Origin: JBNKDD01 sp050288085
Lineage (GTDB): Bacteria; Chloroflexota; Anaerolineae; Aggregatilineales; UBA3940
Direction of reading: 5' to 3'
Length of the DNA: 16,347 nt
Assembly (NCBI GenBank): GCA_050288085.1
Contig: JBNKDD010000116.1
Location: 1 to 16,347 of the forward strand
Part shown: positions 13,734-16,347 of the stretch, piece after piece
How the letters are laid out: each line of letters opens with the position of its first letter
How positions within the stretch are numbered: position 1 is the first letter of the stretch
Notes under the pieces: generated by a model
Seen by the model: only the letters and a program-made list of their open reading frames with translations
What the model was told of the DNA's origin: nothing
Database searches by the model: none
Made by a program: the position numbers and the translations under genes

Positions 13734-14972
13734 ATGGCAAATTTAGATCGCCTCCGCACAGGTGATCAGGCGCTGGTGAGAGAGATCAACCTCTCCCTTA
13801 TTATGCATCAATTGCATAGACATGCTCCAATTTCACGAGCGGCGCTGGCAGAAATCACCGGGTTGAACAAAACGACCGTTTCAAGTCTGGTACATGAGTT
13901 GATCGAACACCAGTTTGTTTACGAGGTTGGTTACGATACTTCGGGAGTCGGACGCCCAGCGATCCTCTTACAGTTGAATCCAGATGCAGGCTGCATCATC
14001 AGTTGCGAGGTCGGTGTGGATTTTGTCGCGGCGATCATCTCCAACTTTGCCGCCGAGATTTTCTATACGGAGCGATTGGAGATACCAACCGACCTGGATC
14101 AGCAGGAGATGTTGGATCGGGTGTTGGCGCTGCTGCACAAATTGGAGGAACAGGCCCAGGCTACCACCAACGGGCTGTTGGGCCTGACGGTCGGCGTACC
14201 CGGCCTGGTTGATCATGAAACCGGTAATCTACTATTTGCCCCTAACCTCGGCTGGCACGACATCCCCCTGGGTGACATCTTGCGCAAGCAGTTCGATGTC
14301 CCGGTGTTTGTCGATAATGAGGCTAACATGGCAGCCCTGGGTGAATATCTCTTTGGCGCGGCTCAGGGCTACGATGAGGTGTTGTACATTAGTGTCGGGG
14401 TTGGGTTAGGCGGGGGCATCGTTCGCCAGGGGTCTTTATTCAGGGGCCGGGCCGGATATGCAGGTGAGTTCGGCCACATGACCATGATCCCCAAAGGCGA
14501 GTTATGCAACTGCGGCAATCATGGCTGCTGGGAGACGGTCGTCAGCCAGGCGGCGCTGTTCCGATTTGTGCAGGAGGCTGTTGAAGAGGAGGGACTATCG
14601 AGCGTTTTACTGGAACAGACCGAGAACGACCTGACCCGGTTGACCGTACCACTGGTCGCTGAAGCGGCTTACCAGGGCGATCAGGTTGCCCGGAAGGCTT
14701 TTGATCGGGTCTCCTATTACCTGGGGATCGGCATCGCCTCCCTGGTCAATGCGTTGAATCCTGACCTGGTGGTATTTGGCGGAATCCTGAGCAGCGCTTC
14801 CGACCTGATGCTGTCCACCGTTCTGGAAGAGCTTAACAAGCGGGCGCTTCAATGGAACGCCAAAGCGGTCGAAGTGGTCTTAACGGCTCATGAGCAGGAT
14901 GCCTGTTTAATGGGTGGCATTGCTACCGTATACCAATCGATCTTAAAACAACCCGGCAATATGGCAAAATAG
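13734..14972 (+). CDS. ROK-family transcriptional regulator (NagC/XylR type)
   Basis: A 412-residue sugar-responsive repressor combining an N-terminal helix-turn-helix with a ROK domain. The winged helix-turn-helix spans about 15-65 (ISRAALAEITGLNKTTVSSLV). The ROK part follows with GVPGLVD (154-160), VDNEANMA (193-200) with Asp194, and GVGLGGGIV (222-230). The zinc site is complete: GEFGH with Glu245 and His248, then CNCGNHGC with Cys258, Cys260 and Cys265. The ATG at 13734 was chosen because GAGG (13723-13726) lies seven bases upstream and the HTH begins in the normal place. A TTG at 13674 would add 20 lysine/glutamine-rich residues and would sit almost at the predicted transcript start. 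The Gfo/Idh/MocA gene follows after 44 bases, so it probably controls that gene and itself. The sugar inducer is unknown. Confidence 0.92.
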   Translation: MANLDRLRTGDQALVREINLSLIMHQLHRHAPISRAALAEITGLNKTTVSSLVHELIEHQFVYEVGYDTSGVGRPAILLQLNPDAGCIISCEVGVDFVAAIISNFAAEIFYTERLEIPTDLDQQEMLDRVLALLHKLEEQAQATTNGLLGLTVGVPGLVDHETGNLLFAPNLGWHDIPLGDILRKQFDVPVFVDNEANMAALGEYLFGAAQGYDEVLYISVGVGLGGGIVRQGSLFRGRAGYAGEFGHMTMIPKGELCNCGNHGCWETVVSQAALFRFVQEAVEEEGLSSVLLEQTENDLTRLTVPLVAEAAYQGDQVARKAFDRVSYYLGIGIASLVNALNPDLVVFGGILSSASDLMLSTVLEELNKRALQWNAKAVEVVLTAHEQDACLMGGIATVYQSILKQPGNMAK

Positions 14973-14975
14973 GTT

Positions 14976-14981
14976 TATAAT
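14976..14981 (+). promoter_or_regulatory. Possible internal -10 element before the oxidoreductase
   Basis: A perfect TATAAT lies four bases after the ROK stop codon and about 35 bases before the next start. No -35 is recognisable at normal spacing, so it may be chance. If used, it would let the oxidoreductase be expressed separately from its regulator. Confidence 0.3.
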
Positions 14982-15016
14982 CATCCTAACATTATGACTT
15001 TTGTAGGAGAATACAA

Positions 15017-16198
15017 ATGAGCGAAAAAACCGAATTTGCCACCACAGACGGAGCACCGGAGATCGGCGTAGGAATGCTGGGGTATGCTTTCATGGGGAAA
15101 GCTCACACCAATGCCTTCAAGAAACTTCCCTACATGATGTATCCGCCCCCGATGGTTCCCCGGCTGGTTGGTATTGCCGGTCGGAATGAGGCTGCCGTCG
15201 CCGGGGCCGCAGAGCGTTACGGGTATGAGTATTACTACACCGACTGGCGCGAGATGCTTGAAAACCCTGACATCAAGCTGTTTGATAACGGCGGCCCCAA
15301 CAATGCTCATCATGATCCCTGCATCATGGCGGCTGAAGCCGGGATGCATATCTTGTGTGAAAAGCCGTTAGCCCGCACGGCTGAAGAAGCCAGCGCGATG
15401 TTGGACGCGGTGAAGAAGGCTAAAGTCAAGCATATGGTCGCCTTCAATTACCGGTTTGTCCCGGCCATTCGCCAGATTCGCCACCTGATCGAAAGCGGTG
15501 TGGTCGGCCAGATTTATCACTGGCGGGCCGTCTATCTCCAGGATTGGCTGATGCCGCACTATAACACGGTCAGGCTGTGGCGGATGGATAAATCCGTTGC
15601 TGGCAGCGGCGCGATTGGTGACCTGGGTGCGCACATCATCGACCTGGCTCACTACCTGGTCGGCGGGGTCAAGAGCCTGTCGGCCTTCACCAAAACTTTC
15701 ATCACCGAGCGCCCAATGCCCGGTGATCCGAGCACGATGGGAACAGTTGACGTAGACGATGCCTTTATCGCCACCACCGAATTTGAGAATGGGGCGTTGG
15801 GCACCTTCGAGTGTACCCGGCTGGGCGGGGGACACAAGAACTACAACTCCTTCGAGATCAACGGTGAGAAGGCCAGCATTCGTTTCAACCTGGAACGGCT
15901 TAATGAATTCGAGATTTACTATGTCGATCAGGAGCCGAAGGAAACCGAAGGCTGGACCAATGTGTTGGTCACGGAGGGCCACCATCCCTGGATCGAAAAC
16001 TGGTGGCCGCCCGGCCATATTATTGGCTGGGAACACACCTTCGTGCATGAGATCGCTCACCTGCTGGACTGCATCCGGAACGATAAGGAAGTCAGTCCGC
16101 ACGGGGCGACCTTTGAAGACGGTTACCGCGCTGCGGTAATCAGCGACGCCATCGTCGAATCGGCCCAGTCAAGAAGACAGGTCGATATCAAGTATTAA
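15017..16198 (+). CDS. Gfo/Idh/MocA family NAD(P)-dependent oxidoreductase
   Basis: A 393-residue cytoplasmic sugar or polyol dehydrogenase. The N-terminal Rossmann domain starts with GVGMLGYAFMG (17-27). The catalytic triad of the family fits Lys116 in EKPLA, Asp202 and His206 in GDLGAHIID; the four-residue spacing between Asp and His equals that of inositol dehydrogenase. The C-terminal alpha/beta substrate domain has the conserved late block GWEHTFVHEI and ends in DGYRAAVISDAIVESA. The segment where relatives usually read a TPN-like strand end is FDNGGPNNAHH (89-99), a variation. The ATG at 15017 follows AGGAG (15005-15009) by seven bases. It is paired with a ROK repressor directly upstream, which indicates carbohydrate-induced expression. 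Known relatives act on myo-inositol, glucose-type or deoxy sugars; the exact substrate is not determined. Confidence 0.93.
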   Translation: MSEKTEFATTDGAPEIGVGMLGYAFMGKAHTNAFKKLPYMMYPPPMVPRLVGIAGRNEAAVAGAAERYGYEYYYTDWREMLENPDIKLFDNGGPNNAHHDPCIMAAEAGMHILCEKPLARTAEEASAMLDAVKKAKVKHMVAFNYRFVPAIRQIRHLIESGVVGQIYHWRAVYLQDWLMPHYNTVRLWRMDKSVAGSGAIGDLGAHIIDLAHYLVGGVKSLSAFTKTFITERPMPGDPSTMGTVDVDDAFIATTEFENGALGTFECTRLGGGHKNYNSFEINGEKASIRFNLERLNEFEIYYVDQEPKETEGWTNVLVTEGHHPWIENWWPPGHIIGWEHTFVHEIAHLLDCIRNDKEVSPHGATFEDGYRAAVISDAIVESAQSRRQVDIKY

Positions 16199-16207
16199 GG
16201 CTGTGTT

Positions 16208-16329
16208 AGGAGGTTAAGTGGGCTTATGGCATGAGCAATCTAACCGGTGCAGGGATACAACAGGGCACCTGTCCTGACCTGGGCAGGGTTGAGACCTGCA
16301 TGGTATTTTGCAATTGTCAGAAGCCCACT
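16208..16329. ncRNA. Candidate structured non-coding element at window end
   Basis: No gene is visible after the oxidoreductase. AGTGGGCTT (16217-16225) and AAGCCCACT (16321-16329) are a perfect 9-bp inverted repeat closing a 113-base region. On the plus strand it can also fold as GGTTA with TAACC (16212-16216, 16241-16245) around a GCTTAT/ATGAGC hairpin, then GGTGC with GCACC (16246-16250, 16265-16269), then CCTGTCC with GGGCAGG (16268-16274, 16281-16287). An AGGAGG at 16208-16213 leads only to very short frames. It may be a riboswitch or leader for a gene beyond the window, a retron or intron end, or an intergenic repeat. Confidence 0.3.
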
Positions 16330-16347
16330 GGACCCAATAACAAGTCA

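Noticed and set aside
15368..16102. 244-codon minus-strand open frame inside the Gfo/Idh/MocA gene
   Set aside because: It is an antisense shadow in GC-rich coding DNA without motifs.
16218..16277. Short GTG-initiated frame after AGGAGG at the window end
   Set aside because: It encodes only 19 residues before TGA and overlaps the folded region; no support as a gene.

Overview
The window looks like a chromosomal segment of a Chloroflexota bacterium, possibly Anaerolineae-like (inference). The support is moderately high GC coding DNA, a tandem-thioredoxin protein, a Gram-positive-type lactate utilisation operon (lutABC), a ROK regulator beside a Gfo/Idh/MocA dehydrogenase, a class II diterpene cyclase of a type known from the Chloroflexota genus Herpetosiphon, and many small palindromic intergenic repeats. 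No tRNA, rRNA, CRISPR array or transposase gene was seen.

Layout. 1-2562: a palindromic repeat cut by the window edge, then a two-gene plus-strand unit (M1-family metallopeptidase lipoprotein, alpha/beta hydrolase). 2564-4922: a second palindromic repeat, a TIGR00725/LOG-like nucleotide-binding protein, an unrecognised 317-residue protein, a MITE-like double hairpin and a small unrecognised protein. 4934-7611: a monocistronic minus-strand class II diterpene cyclase with its own intrinsic terminator, divergent from an RraA-like gene. 7741-9920: a two-domain thioredoxin protein, a lower-GC pair of small unrecognised minus-strand genes, and msrA. 9941-13003: palindromic repeats, then lutA-lutB-lutC on the minus strand. 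lutB carries a frameshift and a MITE with apparent target duplications sits just upstream of lutA. 13027-16198: a DinB-like protein diverging from a ROK repressor and Gfo/Idh/MocA oxidoreductase unit. 16208-16329 is a non-coding tail that folds into several stem-loops inside a 9-bp inverted repeat.

How genes work together. LutA, LutB and LutC form the iron-sulfur complex that oxidises L-lactate to pyruvate; their reading frames overlap by a few bases, but lutB as written cannot give a full-length protein without a correction. The ROK regulator and the oxidoreductase 44 bases downstream look like a sugar or polyol catabolic unit under its own repressor. Thioredoxin and MsrA are functionally compatible (thioredoxin reduces MsrA) but separate transcription units. 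The diterpene cyclase stands alone, with no class I terpene synthase, prenyl diphosphate synthase or tailoring enzyme in the window, and is the strongest candidate here for unexplored chemistry.
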